Shown: positions 1 through 5,938, counted from the stretch's first letter. The stretch: DNA of 5,950 nt from Bacillota bacterium (GCA_023415145.1 JAEZLW010000203.1:1-5950), one strand, 5' to 3'. Translations and numbers: made by a program. The notes: generated by a model not told the origin, from the sequence alone.

Positions 1-126
1 GGCCCCACGGGACCCACAGGACCTACCGGACCCACTGGTGATACCGGACCTACCGGTCCTACAGGCCCCACGGGACCCACAGGACCTACCGGACCCACTG
101 GTGATACCGGACCTACCGGACCTACA
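1..126 (+). repeat. 63-bp tandem repeat encoding seven Gly-X-Y triplets (two copies)
   Basis: Bases 1-63 and 64-126 are identical except at one position (T at 57, A at 120, a silent Gly codon change). Each unit encodes 21 residues, six GPT and one GDT. The third unit decays after GDT-GPA at 127-144. The array probably continues left of the window. Shorter sub-repeats built on ggacctaccgg lie inside the unit. Confidence 0.95.
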
Positions 127-561
127 GGCGATACAGGACCTGCCAATGTGCTGCTGGGCATTCAAACACAGTTGCTGGGCGACGGCGGTGCTTTGGTAGC
201 CGACGGTGCTACAATTGTTTTTGATACGATTACGAACGACCAGGCGAATGATATCAGCTACAATCTCGCCACAGGGGAATTCACCATCACGGCTCCCGGC
301 AACTACTATGTTACCTGGTGGGTTGCCGTAGACGGAGCAGACGGGCCGACTACTCTGGCATTTGCCGTTGAAGTTAATGGAGGAGGCGGTATCATCGGTA
401 CCGCACCCACTGTTACAGGTCAAATCAATGGCAGTGCTTTGATCACCATTGTAGCAACGCCAGCAGTTGTTACCCTTGTCAATGCCACTGGTGCGACCAT
501 TGTTCTCGCGGACGCTACAGTGCAAGCCAACATGATTATTACGGAGGTTGGCCTGCTGTAA
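1..561 (+). CDS. Collagen-like (Gly-X-Thr) surface/exosporium protein with BclA-like C-terminal domain, 5' partial
   Basis: Open from the first base in frame 1 to a TAA at 559-561, giving 186 visible residues; the start lies left of the window. Residues 1-48 are sixteen uninterrupted Gly-X-Y triplets (twelve GPT, three GDT, one GPA), so threonine fills the Y position in fifteen. Residues 49-186 form a cysteine-free, beta-rich domain with alternating hydrophobic and Gly/Thr stretches, including TITAPGNYYVTWWVAVDG near residues 95-112. This resembles the C1q/TNF-like jelly-roll head of BclA-type spore-surface glycoproteins. In that family the collagen stalk forms a trimer, is O-glycosylated on Thr, and the head faces outward as a nap on the exosporium. 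A spore-surface role is inferred: the N-terminal targeting region is not visible, and another surface location or a phage-tail collagen protein is possible. It runs convergent to the minus-strand genes and ends at the shared hairpin. Confidence 0.85.
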   Translation, partial: GPTGPTGPTGPTGDTGPTGPTGPTGPTGPTGPTGDTGPTGPTGDTGPANVLLGIQTQLLGDGGALVADGATIVFDTITNDQANDISYNLATGEFTITAPGNYYVTWWVAVDGADGPTTLAFAVEVNGGGGIIGTAPTVTGQINGSALITIVATPAVVTLVNATGATIVLADATVQANMIITEVGLL

Positions 562-571
562 CAAAAAGCAA

Positions 572-595
572 GGCCGCCGGCTACTGCCGACGGCC
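572..595. terminator. Hairpin terminator shared by convergent transcripts
   Basis: Arms 572-581 and 586-595 pair over 10 positions with a single C-A mismatch, closing on a four-base loop (TACT). Read on the minus strand the stem is followed by TTGCTTTTTGTT (571 down to 560), a good U-tract, so it should end the purC/NAGPA transcript. On the plus strand the tail is poorer (a run of four T after about ten bases), so termination of the collagen-like gene here is less certain. It begins 10 bp after the collagen stop and 7 bp past the NAGPA stop. Confidence 0.75.
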
Positions 596-602
596 CTGTA
601 CA

Positions 603-1544
603 TCATTTTCCATTTGAAGGCTCGGGTACCTGCTCAGATGTTCCGATCCCCAATATCTCCGATGCCCGGCGGGCACTGGCATTGGTGCCTGCTGTTTTCC
701 CAACATGGATGATTTGCTCTCCCATAAACACCATGGTAGCCGTCTGCCCTCCGTCCAGGTTAAAGCCGGTCTGACACCCCTTTTCCTGAAGCCTTTCTGC
801 AAGGAAAGAGATACCGGCACCCCGGCTTTTGCTGTGCCGGCCTTCCAGCATCATGGCAAAATAGTGGCCCGGCTCAACCATGCCCACCGCCGTGCGGGGG
901 GCACTGCTTTTGCCATACTTTTTCAACGCAGTCTCATTCAAAGCGCCGTCCTTGACCAGATAAGGACCGAAGGCCAGAACATCCAGGACGCCCATATCCA
1001 GGTACTCCTGGGCCGTATAAGCATCGGATGCATATACTTCCATACGCCCGTCCGGGTAGAGCGCCATGTTGTCCAGATTGGGAAAAGTACCCTTGTTGTG
1101 ACCCAGTGTCTTTTCCCCCAAGACCGCGCCATCCCGGATAAGGATGCCGGAACGCTGCTTCTGCTGCAGCCTCAAATGGGCAAAATCACTGTTGACAGCA
1201 AAGACGGTTCCATTCTTCTTTGCGATGTTGGCCGGCCAGTCGGCACTGTGAACCCGGTCTTGAGGATCATTGGGAATGCAGCGAAAAACTTCCCCGTCCC
1301 GGCTCCAGATTTCCGCTTCGAACCAGGTAAGCTTCTTTTTATTGTCATAATTTCGGATAATTTCCACCTTCAGCGTTGCCGAAGCGTACCGCCAAATACC
1401 GCTGTCCTCATTCTGATAAACGAACTCGCCTTCCGTCAAAAAGCCCGCATCGTTCAGCTCGGGAAAGTCTCCTTCCGTGGCCTGAGCAATATTTGCCGTG
1501 AAAACAATCAGCATAATGATCAGCAGTGCCAAAAATCGTCTCAT
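603..1544 (-). CDS. Secreted phosphodiester glycosidase family (NAGPA domain) protein
   Basis: A 313-residue protein. Residues 1-22 form a Sec signal peptide: MRR, a hydrophobic core at 4-15, and an AQA cleavage site at 20-22. No lipobox Cys is present, so release or wall association is expected. The rest matches the NAGPA/DUF2233 family (phosphodiester glycosidases, often labelled exopolysaccharide biosynthesis proteins). Visible motifs are VNSDF (117-121, in place of the usual NGDYF-like motif), FGPYLVKDG (192-200), PRTAVG (216-221), EGR (234-236) and the hallmark NLDGGQTATM (262-271). Family members remove sugars from phosphodiester links, for example GlcNAc-1-phosphate caps, but the substrate here cannot be read from sequence. 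Residues 302-313 are a short polar tail. The ATG has AGGA (1554-1551) six bases upstream. The start lies 21 bp after the purC stop, so the two are probably co-transcribed. Confidence 0.85.
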   Translation of the reverse strand: MRRFLALLIIMLIVFTANIAQATEGDFPELNDAGFLTEGEFVYQNEDSGIWRYASATLKVEIIRNYDNKKKLTWFEAEIWSRDGEVFRCIPNDPQDRVHSADWPANIAKKNGTVFAVNSDFAHLRLQQKQRSGILIRDGAVLGEKTLGHNKGTFPNLDNMALYPDGRMEVYASDAYTAQEYLDMGVLDVLAFGPYLVKDGALNETALKKYGKSSAPRTAVGMVEPGHYFAMMLEGRHSKSRGAGISFLAERLQEKGCQTGFNLDGGQTATMVFMGEQIIHVGKTAGTNASARRASEILGIGTSEQVPEPSNGK

Positions 1545-1565
1545 ATCATATCCTCGCTTTATCAG

Positions 1566-2276
1566 TTAACCGATACCCATCAACCGGTGCAGCACTTCCT
1601 GGTAGCCTTGCTCCACATTCCCCAAATCCCGGCGGAAACGATCCAGATCCAGCGGCTCATGCGTTCTGGCGTCCCAGAAACGGCAGGTATCAGGAGATAT
1701 TTCATCCGCCAGTATGATCTGCCCGTTATACCTTCCAAACTCAAGCTTGAAATCAATCAGTTCAATGCCAATGTCTTTCAAATGGGCGGTCAGTATCTCG
1801 TTGATCTTCAGGGACATGTCATACATGGTGGCCAGTTCTTCCCGGGTACACAAGTCCATTGCCCGGATATGCGTATCGTTGATAAGGGGATATTCCAGTT
1901 CCTCGTCCTTCAATGTACATTCCAATACAGTGCTTTTCAGCCGTGTTCCCTCCGCGTATCCGATGCGCCGCGCCAAACTTCCGGCCACGATATTGCGAAC
2001 CTTGACTGCCACCGGCAAGATTTCCACACGCTTAACAAGGGATTGTTTCGCGTCCAGCTTGCTGACAAAATGATTGGGAATCCCATGATCAGTAAGAAGC
2101 GTAAACAAGTGGCTGCAGATCTCATTGTTTATTTCACCCTTGCCTACGATGCGTCCGCGCTTTAGCCCATGAAAGGCCAACGCCTCGTCCTTGAAATATA
2201 CGGCCAATAAGTTGGGATCATCCGTCTCAAAAATCTTCTTGCCCTTGCCTTCACAGACCAGTCCGCCAATTTTCAT
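1566..2276 (-). CDS. purC: Phosphoribosylaminoimidazole-succinocarboxamide synthase (SAICAR synthetase)
   Basis: A 236-residue protein, the usual size for the bacterial single-domain enzyme. It joins CAIR and aspartate with ATP to make SAICAR in de novo purine synthesis (EC 6.3.2.6), in the cytosol. Family features in order: EGKGKKIFETDDP (9-21, nucleotide-binding start), FKDEALAFHG (28-37), GKGEINNEI (45-53), VKVRNIVAGSLARRIG (91-106, substrate signature), LIDFKLEFG (173-181, second signature), ADEISPDTCRFWD (190-202) and DRFRRDLGNVEQGYQEV (212-228). The usual KDDELGDPLI-like segment reads KDEELEYPLI at 123-132, a mild departure. The ATG is preceded by AAAGGAG (2291-2285) at 8 bases. No other purine genes are visible on either side, so it sits outside a visible pur operon. 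A good promoter lies just upstream. Confidence 0.97.
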   Translation of the reverse strand: MKIGGLVCEGKGKKIFETDDPNLLAVYFKDEALAFHGLKRGRIVGKGEINNEICSHLFTLLTDHGIPNHFVSKLDAKQSLVKRVEILPVAVKVRNIVAGSLARRIGYAEGTRLKSTVLECTLKDEELEYPLINDTHIRAMDLCTREELATMYDMSLKINEILTAHLKDIGIELIDFKLEFGRYNGQIILADEISPDTCRFWDARTHEPLDLDRFRRDLGNVEQGYQEVLHRLMGIG

Positions 2277-2325
2277 GCACGATGCTCCTTTGCGTCCTGC
2301 CTATCGATCATATTAAAGTGTGACA

Positions 2326-2357
2326 ATTATATTATCATAAAAAGCAAGCTTCTTCAA
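2326..2357 (-). promoter_or_regulatory. Sigma-A-type promoter of purC
   Basis: On the minus strand, TTGAAG (2357-2352) and TAATAT (2334-2329) are separated by 17 bp, and TG at 2337-2336 gives an extended -10. A perfect TATAAT overlaps at 2331-2326 but would need a 20-bp spacer. Transcription would begin near 2322, leaving a leader of about 45 bases, too short for a purine riboswitch. Confidence 0.6.
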
Positions 2358-2371
2358 GAAATTTTACAGTG

Positions 2372-2383
2372 AATATGCATATT
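2372..2383. promoter_or_regulatory. 12-bp perfect palindrome upstream of the purC promoter
   Basis: AATATGCATATT is a perfect inverted repeat whose centre lies about 20 bp upstream of the -35 element. The bases just upstream on the minus strand read CGAAAT, which contains the CGAA core found in Bacillus PurR boxes, but a second half-site with the family's spacing is not evident. It could be a regulator site or simply AT-rich symmetry. Confidence 0.25.
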
Positions 2384-2397
2384 TCGAGTGTATCAAC

Positions 2398-2414
2398 AAA
2401 AAAGGCCATGCCCT
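2398..2414 (-). terminator. Weak candidate terminator after thiN
   Basis: On the minus strand a five-pair stem (including one G-U pair) with a three-base ATG loop spans 2414-2402, and its 3' side runs into six T (2403-2398). It overlaps the thiN stop codon. The stem is short, so readthrough into purC is likely. Confidence 0.35.
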
Positions 2415-3057
2415 ATTGTACATCACTGTCTCTGCTCAGAAGAATCAACAGCCGGCCAGCCTTCAGCCGGATGATGGCTTCCGGCCCCATAAACTCGTTA
2501 CTGATCCCAAGCGGGAAATCCTCGTAGAGTACCGCATCCTGCAAGGGATATTTCACTTGCTCCAGTGTGACGCCTTCACATGACGCAGCGTAGGCCAGCA
2601 CCGACAGCTTGAAGCCTTCCTCCCGCGCAATGCGTATTTCCCCCGGCTCCATGACCGTAACCCGGTTGTTTTTGTCCATCATCCACATGGTAAGACCGCG
2701 CTTTGATGCATATGCCAGCAACTGCAAGTTTGCTACGGTATGATCCAGCCTCCCACCGATTCCGCCGGCTACTACAAAAGACTCACACCCGGCATCCATT
2801 CCATGCTGAAGGCACAGGAAGGTATCCGTTTCATTCTTTTCCTTCTCCATTATAAAAACACGGCACCCCGAAGGAAGGTCATCAGGCACGCTGCCCAAAG
2901 AATCAAAATCGCCTACCACCATGTGGGGTAGAATATTCTCCTTGCGGGCCAGCGCATAGCCGCCATCGGAACAGATGATGAAATCATCCTCCCGCAATGC
3001 CACCACGTCGTGTATGCCATCCGGTGCCCAGGCCGGAATAATCACGCACCGCCGCAC
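2413..3057 (-). CDS. thiN: Thiamine diphosphokinase (thiamine pyrophosphokinase)
   Basis: A 214-residue protein, typical for bacterial ThiN. It transfers pyrophosphate from ATP to thiamine to form the cofactor thiamine diphosphate (EC 2.7.6.2), in the cytosol, for salvage of imported thiamine. Motifs in order: CSDGG (29-33), VVGDFDSL (47-54), KNETDT (74-79), GGIGGRLDHTVANLQLL (98-114) in the catalytic domain, then GISNEF (184-189) in the C-terminal thiamine-binding beta domain. The usual KDxTD motif is KNETD here, so the Asp at 75 is Asn. The start is GTG: an in-frame TGA lies five codons upstream with no ATG or TTG between, and AAGGTGG sits six bases before the GTG. In many Firmicutes thiN follows rsgA and rpe; here it stands alone between a strong terminator and the purC promoter. 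Confidence 0.93.
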   Translation of the reverse strand: MRRCVIIPAWAPDGIHDVVALREDDFIICSDGGYALARKENILPHMVVGDFDSLGSVPDDLPSGCRVFIMEKEKNETDTFLCLQHGMDAGCESFVVAGGIGGRLDHTVANLQLLAYASKRGLTMWMMDKNNRVTVMEPGEIRIAREEGFKLSVLAYAASCEGVTLEQVKYPLQDAVLYEDFPLGISNEFMGPEAIIRLKAGRLLILLSRDSDVQ

Positions 3058-3063
3058 AATCTG

Positions 3064-3070
3064 CCACCTT
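3064..3070 (-). promoter_or_regulatory. Ribosome-binding site fixing the GTG start of thiN
   Basis: AAGGTGG on the minus strand, six bases before the GTG at 3057-3055. Together with the in-frame TGA at 3072-3070 it leaves this GTG as the only reasonable start. Confidence 0.75.
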
Positions 3071-3091
3071 CATTTCCTATTTGTACAATTG

Positions 3092-3150
3092 AAAAAAAGC
3101 TGCATCCTGAAAGCATACAGGATTTGCCTGCCTGCTTTCGGATACAGCTT
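3092..3150 (-). terminator. Strong intrinsic terminator of the plsC/ispH-rpsA transcript
   Basis: Arms 3133-3150 and 3097-3115 pair over about 17 positions on the minus strand, with one G-T pair and a one-base bulge. The 17-base space between them holds a smaller CAGG/CCTG stem. The 3' arm runs into seven T (3098-3092). It lies 13 bp after the ispH-rpsA stop and ends about 35 bp before the thiN GTG. Confidence 0.9.
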
Positions 3151-3163
3151 ATAGCATGTTTCT

Positions 3164-5182
3164 TTATTCAGCCTTGGGTTCTTCTGCCGTGGCTTCCAAA
3201 GCGGCATCCTGTTCCTCTTTGGGGGCTGCAGCATCGAACTCCCCTTCACCGGGGATATCCTGGCTGTAGTTGAAGGCTTCATCTTCCAGCACTTCACGGA
3301 TGCTCAGGCTGATGCGCTTCTCAGCCGGTTCTACCTTCAGTACCTTCACACGAACCGTTTGACCAACACTTACCGCATCTTCCACCTTCTGAACGCGGGT
3401 CAGTGCGCACTGGGAGATATGCACCAGGCCATCCAGGCCCGGTTCCAGTTCCACAAACGCGCCGAAGGTGGTGGTGCGAACCACTTTGCCTTCCACCACG
3501 GAACCGATGGCATACTTTTCTTCCGCCACATCCCAGGGTTTGGGCTGAAGCTGCTTGTAACCCAGTTGGATGCGTTCACGTTCCCGGTCCAGGGACAGGA
3601 TTTTGACCTGCACTTCCTGGTTGGGAGCGACAACCTCGGAGGGATGCTTGATGCGGCCCCAGCTCAGATCCGTTACATGAATCAGGCCGTCCACACCTCC
3701 CACATCCACAAACGCACCAAAATCGGTTAGTCTGCGGACGATGCCGGTAACGACTTCGCCTTCGTTAAGCTTATCCCAGGCATCCTTCTTCTTGGTAGCG
3801 CTTTCTTCCTGAAGATAGGCTTTGCGGCTGGCCACAATGCGCTTTTTTTGCTTGTCCACTTCGATGATTTTCAGCTTGATGGGCTTGCCCACAAACTCTG
3901 AAATTTTCTCAACATACCGCTGCGACAGCTGGGAGGCCGGCACAAAAGTACGGATGCCATCTACCTCAGCAATCAGACCGCCCTTGACGGCTTCCTTGCC
4001 TACGCCTTCGACATACTCGCCCGCTTCATACTTTACCATCAGCGCATCCCAGAACTTGCGGTTAACGATGTTGCGCTGGGAAAGTACCACGTTGCCCTCG
4101 CCGTCATTGACCTTGACCACTTCCACTTCGATCTCCTGGCCCAGCTCGATATCATCGGCTGTCAGGTCGGTACGTTTGATCAGGCCGTCAGACTTGTAGC
4201 CGATGTTGACGCAAATCTCATCATCGGTAATCTGGACGACGGTGCCGGTAACGGTCTGGCCGGGTTTGATTTTGACCAGAGTTGCTTCCACATCCGCCAT
4301 GAAGTTATTTTTGGTTTCTTCTTCCGCGGGAAGCAGCTGATCCTTTTGTTCCTTGTCGATCATGCGGGTGACAACCTCCTTAAGTGACCAATCCGGCGTA
4401 GACGCGCCAGCGGTTATTCCGATAAGATCTGAATGGATATCTGCAAAGCCCGGCGGAATATCCGCCGCACGCTCTACCAAAATGGTTCGCTGGCACAGCT
4501 CCCTGCAGGTTTCGAATAATTTGCGCGTATTGGCGCTGCTTGTGCCGCCCACCACGATCATGGCGTCTGCCCGTGAGGCCAGTTCCCGGGCTTCCTCCTG
4601 CCGCCTTCTTGTCTCTGGGCAAATGGTGTCCTTTACCGTTATGCCGGGAATTCTCTTTTGCAACAGTTCAATCATCCGCTCCCATTTGTCAGGGGGAAAG
4701 GTTGTTTGAACCACCGCCAAAGCTTCCTCCATGGTTGGCAATCCGTCGAGCTCCGTATCATCCCGCAGGATATACACCGGCCCGTGGCACCAGCCCGCCG
4801 TGCCCTGCACTTCGGGATGGTCCTTCTGCCCCACCAGTACCACCGGCTTTCCCCCAGTAGAATACTCCGACACAATCTGATGGAGCTTATCCACAAAGGG
4901 ACAGGTACAGTCCATGATGGATGCGCCCATGCCTCTTAGTGATTCTAGTGTTTGAGGGGTAACGCCATGGCTGCGGATAAGAACCGTTCGGCCATCAATC
5001 TTCTCCAGCGCATGAACCGCCGGAGCGCCTTTTTGATTCAGCAGCGCTACCACCTGCGGATTATGGGTGAGCTCGCCCAGCGTGCACAGGTTCTTCCCTT
5101 CCCCTGCTGCATCAAGAGCTGTCGTTACCGCCCGTTGTACCCCCATGCAGAATCCTGCGTGGGCTGTAATTTCCAACGGCAT
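3164..5182 (-). CDS. ispH-rpsA: Fused 4-hydroxy-3-methylbut-2-enyl diphosphate reductase (IspH) and ribosomal protein S1
   Basis: A 672-residue, two-part protein. Residues 1-276 are IspH (LytB), the [4Fe-4S] enzyme that makes IPP and DMAPP in the last step of the MEP pathway (EC 1.17.7.4). Cluster ligands C12 (GFCMGV), C94 (DCTCPFV) and C188 (TICPET) are present. So are substrate and catalytic residues H40 (GELTHNP), H72 (IRSHGV), H122/E124 (HPEVQG), T160-T161, SSAN (215-218) and S261 (GASTPDW). After a charged linker (about 277-300), four S1 RNA-binding domains follow at about 307-371, 388-454, 475-544 and 560-629, then an acidic Ala/Glu tail (633-672). The S1 half binds mRNA at the ribosome. 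This fusion is known in Clostridia. The ATG at 5182 is preferred over one 30 codons upstream, because GGAAAGGAAAGG sits just before it and the FCMGV motif then falls at the normal position 12. Upstream is plsC; downstream is a strong terminator. Confidence 0.96.
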   Translation of the reverse strand: MPLEITAHAGFCMGVQRAVTTALDAAGEGKNLCTLGELTHNPQVVALLNQKGAPAVHALEKIDGRTVLIRSHGVTPQTLESLRGMGASIMDCTCPFVDKLHQIVSEYSTGGKPVVLVGQKDHPEVQGTAGWCHGPVYILRDDTELDGLPTMEEALAVVQTTFPPDKWERMIELLQKRIPGITVKDTICPETRRRQEEARELASRADAMIVVGGTSSANTRKLFETCRELCQRTILVERAADIPPGFADIHSDLIGITAGASTPDWSLKEVVTRMIDKEQKDQLLPAEEETKNNFMADVEATLVKIKPGQTVTGTVVQITDDEICVNIGYKSDGLIKRTDLTADDIELGQEIEVEVVKVNDGEGNVVLSQRNIVNRKFWDALMVKYEAGEYVEGVGKEAVKGGLIAEVDGIRTFVPASQLSQRYVEKISEFVGKPIKLKIIEVDKQKKRIVASRKAYLQEESATKKKDAWDKLNEGEVVTGIVRRLTDFGAFVDVGGVDGLIHVTDLSWGRIKHPSEVVAPNQEVQVKILSLDRERERIQLGYKQLQPKPWDVAEEKYAIGSVVEGKVVRTTTFGAFVELEPGLDGLVHISQCALTRVQKVEDAVSVGQTVRVKVLKVEPAEKRISLSIREVLEDEAFNYSQDIPGEGEFDAAAPKEEQDAALEATAEEPKAE
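4361..4381 (-). promoter_or_regulatory. Internal Shine-Dalgarno-like site and ATG at the IspH-S1 junction
   Basis: Inside ispH-rpsA, a perfect AAGGAGG (4381-4375) precedes an in-frame ATG (4363-4361, Met274) by 11 bases. Starting there would give a protein of about 399 residues carrying only the linker and the four S1 domains. The spacing is slightly long, and the AAG-GAG codons also encode residues (Lys-Glu) that fit the IspH C-terminus, so use is unproven. Confidence 0.35.
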
Positions 5183-5184
5183 AG

Positions 5185-5196
5185 CCTTTCCTTTCC
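5185..5196 (-). promoter_or_regulatory. Ribosome-binding site fixing the ispH-rpsA start
   Basis: GGAAAGGAAAGG on the minus strand contains AAAGGA (5194-5189) six bases before the ATG at 5182. It supports this start over the in-frame ATG at 5272, which would add 30 residues unlike anything in IspH. Confidence 0.8.
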
Positions 5197-5218
5197 GCAA
5201 AAAAACGCTAATGTAATG

Positions 5219-5241
5219 AAATTCGCTTTCGGAAGCAATTT
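5219..5241 (-). promoter_or_regulatory. Stem-loop in the ispH-rpsA leader
   Basis: In the 105-bp gap between plsC and ispH-rpsA, bases 5219-5228 and 5233-5241 pair in nine positions with one bulged base and a four-base loop. No T-run follows, so it is not a terminator. A weak promoter-like pair overlaps it on the minus strand: TTGCTT (5238-5233), a 17-bp gap, then TACATT (5215-5210). The gap is AT-rich, including nine A in a row on the minus strand. It may be an mRNA leader structure; its role is unknown. Confidence 0.35.
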
Positions 5242-5287
5242 TCCTGCTGCACTGTAAATTTTTTTTTAACAAGCTGCCGTCAAAGCG

Positions 5288-5932
5288 TTATGCTTCGGCC
5301 CTTTGGGCAAGCTTGGCATACAATGCTGAGATACGCAGCAAAAGGGCGTCGCTGGCCTCCTTGCCTACACCCATTTCCCTCAGGTCATCCAGGGGGATTG
5401 GCGCATCTGCGTAGCAATGGATACGTCGAAAGGGATGCAGCTTGCCGTGGATATAGATGGGCACTACCGGAACGCCGCTGCGCAGCGCCAAGAGCGCAAC
5501 GCCGGCTTCAAGCTCTTCCATGTTTCCCTTTTTATATCTTGTTCCTTCCGGAAAAATTCCCAACACCCGGCCACCCCGCAATGCCTGGGTGCAGGCGCGC
5601 ATGGCAGCCATATCAAAGTTGTGGCGGTCTACGGAAATAACGTGCACCGCACGCAAAAGTGCACCGGCCAAACGGCCCTTCATCACTTCCTTTTTGGCAA
5701 GGAAGGTGATTTCTTCCTTTTTTACAGCGTGTGCCACGCACACAGGATCCAGTCCGCTCAAATGGTTGGAAATGAGGATATAGGGACCATCCACTGAAAG
5801 ATACTCCCTGTTGTGGATTGTCACCGGATACACCGTATGAAAAAGGACCCAGGCCAGCACTTTGGCAATACTGTACAGAAGGGTTCTGCGCTTTTTCTTC
5901 GGCACCGCCTTATTACCGATTTGCTTTTCCAT
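5288..5932 (-). CDS. plsC: 1-acyl-sn-glycerol-3-phosphate acyltransferase (PlsC family)
   Basis: A 214-residue protein of typical size for the short bacterial PlsC family. It adds the second acyl chain to lysophosphatidic acid to make phosphatidic acid (EC 2.3.1.51), at the inner face of the cell membrane. Family blocks in order: a basic N-terminus (residues 8-16) followed by a hydrophobic segment (18-37) for membrane association; NHLSGLDP (56-63) with catalytic His57 and Asp62 of the HX4D motif; VDRHN (101-105); FPEGTR (127-132), the glycerol-phosphate binding block; and VPVVPIYIHG (154-163). The start is the ATG at 5932, because GGAGG (5943-5939) lies six bases upstream. An in-frame TTG at 5947 would overlap this site and is unlikely. 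In Clostridia plsC commonly lies between cmk and ispH-rpsA; the region where cmk would be is beyond the right edge. Confidence 0.93.
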   Translation of the reverse strand: MEKQIGNKAVPKKKRRTLLYSIAKVLAWVLFHTVYPVTIHNREYLSVDGPYILISNHLSGLDPVCVAHAVKKEEITFLAKKEVMKGRLAGALLRAVHVISVDRHNFDMAAMRACTQALRGGRVLGIFPEGTRYKKGNMEELEAGVALLALRSGVPVVPIYIHGKLHPFRRIHCYADAPIPLDDLREMGVGKEASDALLLRISALYAKLAQRAEA

Positions 5933-5938
5933 AGCGTG

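Noticed and set aside
1..126. Tandem repeats as a possible CRISPR array
   Set aside because: The units are contiguous with no unique spacers and encode an in-frame Gly-X-Y pattern.
705..2165. A 486-codon open frame on the plus strand opposite the NAGPA gene and purC
   Set aside because: It lies antisense to two genes with clear family motifs, has no Shine-Dalgarno before its ATG, and its translation shows no recognisable domain. It is a shadow of the minus-strand codon pattern.
2277..2412. A purine or thiamine riboswitch between thiN and purC
   Set aside because: The predicted leader is only about 45 bases, and no purine-riboswitch or TPP-box core is visible.
3071..3073. A small open frame from an ATG overlapping the thiN ribosome site (about 29 codons)
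   Set aside because: The nearest AGGA is only a few bases away, too close, and the peptide has no recognisable feature; it mostly overlaps thiN out of frame.
4298..4300. Met295 just before the first S1 domain as an internal start
   Set aside because: No Shine-Dalgarno-like sequence lies within range; Met274 is the better candidate.
5183..5272. A 30-residue N-terminal extension of IspH-S1 from an ATG at 5272
   Set aside because: The extra residues do not match IspH, and a strong ribosome site sits just before the ATG at 5182, which places FCMGV at the normal position.
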